From Lentisphaeria bacterium (lineage in GTDB: Bacteria; Verrucomicrobiota; Lentisphaeria; Oligosphaerales; Oligosphaeraceae), in the NCBI GenBank assembly GCA_016303095.1, contig JAEDMH010000105.1:1-8222 (forward strand): a stretch of 8,222 bases of DNA. The letters run 5' to 3'. Made by a program: the position numbers and the translations under genes. A model generated the notes under the pieces. That model ran no database searches. It worked only from the letters and a program-made list of their open reading frames with translations, and had not been told where the DNA came from. Positions 7,601 to 8,222 of this stretch are shown in pieces; the first letter of the stretch is position 1, and each line of letters starts with the position of its first letter.

Positions 7601-8110
7601 GGAGCCGGGAAAGTGGATCCACTCCAAGGGCACGGAGAGGAGATTGAAGTCCACTTGATCCGTCTCTCCCTGCAAGGTGCCCAGATAGTGGCCGTTGAAG
7701 TAGACCTGATCCACCTCGGGCATGACGGTGGCCTTCCCCTCGTCGCTGGAGTCGCAGTCGTGGGCAGGGAGAATGAGGGTGGCGGAAGAGGGCATCAGCC
7801 CACGCCGGGACATGGCGCGGATCTCCTCCCGGGAGCCAAAATACCGGGGGATTTTGATGGTGGCCTTGTAGGAGCCCCGCGGACCCCAAGTCCACTTCTC
7901 CACCTTCTCCTGGTGGACAAAGAGGGTCTCCGTGGAAAGGAGCTCCTCCTCGTCGCTCTCCCCGGGAGAAGCGCCGCGAAGTTTTTTATTCTGGAGCCAC
8001 CCTTGGGGGGGCGGGTAGGGGAGCTCTCCTGGCGGGGCGCTGGCGTCCTGGCTGGGGTGGATCTGGGGAAAGAGGAAGAGGCACAACAGAAGGAGGGAGG
8101 CAAAGGACAT
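4619..8110 (-). CDS. Large secreted alpha/beta-hydrolase (lipase/esterase-like) with C-terminal beta modules
   Basis: A 1163-residue exported protein. A hydrophobic N-terminus (about 5-16) looks like a Sec signal peptide but has no K or R before its core. Residues about 60-200 form a beta-rich domain with DQVYFNGHYLGTLQG. The hydrolase domain (about 207-450) has the oxyanion HGW (213-215), the nucleophile S277 in GHSKGG, acid D396 (PNDG) and H426 (YDHSS), a complete triad typical of lipases and esterases acting on acyl esters. A low-complexity linker follows (455-485). Two regions (718-795 and 848-925) share a pattern of beta strands ending in PWIL or GPYVI and look like tandem copies of one module. 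Near the end is GNGDALLDPGE (1056-1066), a motif common in cell-surface beta-sandwich proteins. Ordinary lipases have 300-500 residues. The substrate is unknown. Its leader, AACCCATTTTCTTCCC, has no Shine-Dalgarno sequence. Confidence 0.88.
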   Translation of the reverse strand: MSFASLLLLCLFLFPQIHPSQDASAPPGELPYPPPQGWLQNKKLRGASPGESDEEELLSTETLFVHQEKVEKWTWGPRGSYKATIKIPRYFGSREEIRAMSRRGLMPSSATLILPAHDCDSSDEGKATVMPEVDQVYFNGHYLGTLQGETDQVDFNLLSVPLEWIHFPGSPGETAENHLEILVDTANDEPIWVLGQLWQALFIPAPSPVLLVHGWTDIQDMLTSFARQLSHTLGVPSHQAYIPQFASPDLNALMLDEQLAQLTQRWGVEKFHVVGHSKGGLDARVLIDGAGVCSPRVKSVLQISTPNLGSRVADIISYPSGLTEKSFSLLADWVADARRSSPGFRSLRTEDCRRFNQMYQAPTTPLHTIMGMVETENLPLTYKSLVKIAQLPTPNDGIVTVASAHALGTQVPESPLDSRNTSLYDHSSIVRDGAPEVLPILERILREEVDALLRSLPPTPETRGSGASAGREGSSEQEQAPVPPQSWTFLFSGEEPMERLLPLEAGPVSLMLLSAPQGTQATLLLPEDDTPHALTALPADETLLMEGSPLWGEFSCPVPGEALLTLRPPKQASPRLVTLLLRSAVPRPAPKLLLENLTPVLSPPPGELLLQAKCIGEDGEEEEVPGSLVWQAHSLDRPREELPEEWFRSWQEGRLCKSQFSPAGPGTWEILVGESCQEGEEWREGLTASLVVQTYGGSVQLFTPLRESLEETPEGEKDLLLETEITVSRQGRYALTGTLATQEGEPLLLRGEQWLAQEGIPRKCLLRFPEEALSPLAGRAPWILTRLQLTFLGEGDAPATPIPLATWEVNQAISSPTLEYYRGLAWGALLPGTGQERLLSSSPLQGSQLELTLDLLPLLPPQGNTMPAATLPLYSSKGEYLGKATANPRKTEEGTWQVTVTYPRQTLLHAQEDGPYVIRNGYLSRTNAQEEEETAPIQGTYATAAYSHLLFHDASLLDLFSPSESLLLESSLLPGEAGDDGEGASSPPALRLRFTRPSLSGSTFPAPSPGELFLLFSPYGDTPPPFLSFQGFSREEVTGYVQDITGEVRQRLPSLGNGDALLDPGETLELLLPLARDLEEGEESRLSLLILTREDSHVFLHRRQVLHPLDGNRNLALSSQEVEQGRKRWRSGGISSEILLNGLYLRNFSYQYDPSRRRHIRTP

Positions 8111-8143
8111 GGGAAGAAAATGGGTTGTTGTGATGGGAAACTC

Positions 8144-8222
8144 CTAGATTTCCTAGGACATCGAGAATTTCTAGATTTCTAGATCCCTAGATTTCTAGAT
8201 CCCTAGATTTCTAGATCCCTAG
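8144..8222. repeat. Tandem CTAG repeat, 8-bp unit in a 16-bp period
   Basis: From 8171 the units CTAGATTT and CTAGATCC alternate exactly, giving three perfect 16-bp copies (8171-8186, 8187-8202, 8203-8218) and a fourth begun at 8219 that runs off the window. CTAG thus recurs every 8 bases seven times, with two looser copies at 8144 and 8153. The array lies upstream of the esterase gene, starting about 34 bases before its start codon, so the esterase promoter may lie within it or beyond it. CTAG is generally scarce in bacterial DNA, which makes the clustering notable. Confidence 0.8.

Noticed and set aside
7283..8182. A 299-codon plus-strand frame antisense to the esterase start
   Set aside because: It runs through the signal peptide and hydrolase core coded on the other strand and into the CTAG repeats; no motif or ribosome-binding site was seen.

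Overview
The window comes from a moderately GC-rich bacterial chromosome. The kinase of the Kdo/WaaP lipopolysaccharide-kinase type and the large Sec-exported esterase fit a Gram-negative cell. None of the five chosen start codons has a convincing Shine-Dalgarno sequence; their leaders are pyrimidine-rich instead. CCGTG-type and CTAG-type short repeats lie in the outer intergenic sequence. Together these suggest a PVC-like lineage (Lentisphaerota or Verrucomicrobiota) or a similar group, but that is a weak inference and no taxonomic marker is present.

Layout, left to right. Positions 1-176 are intergenic: a CCGTG repeat cluster, a strong GC hairpin, a CTAGAG repeat pair and a G-run tract, all downstream of the first operon. 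Positions 177-3428 hold a tight minus-strand cluster read right to left: a calcineurin-like metallophosphoesterase, queF (preQ0 reductase of queuosine synthesis) and a 679-residue MFS/GPH-type transporter with an unusual four-helix C-terminal extension. Positions 3429-3904 form a divergent intergenic region with an AT-rich island carrying an extended -10 promoter, several hairpins, and a very good Shine-Dalgarno/ATG that opens only a four-codon reading frame. Positions 3905-4606 (+) encode a small atypical protein kinase. Twelve bases past its stop, facing it, ends a 1163-residue secreted alpha/beta-hydrolase (minus strand, 4619-8110) whose long C-terminal half is a chain of beta-type modules. 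Positions 8111-8222 are intergenic and contain a regular 8/16-bp CTAG repeat that runs off the window.

The metallophosphoesterase, queF and the transporter are probably co-transcribed. queF fixes one function (7-deazaguanine tRNA modification); the roles of its two neighbours are open. The kinase and the esterase share no obvious pathway with the operon. I saw no mobile element, CRISPR array, tRNA, rRNA or recognisable defence system. The least explained items are the esterase's architecture, the transporter's C-terminal extension, the kinase leader and the CTAG repeats.
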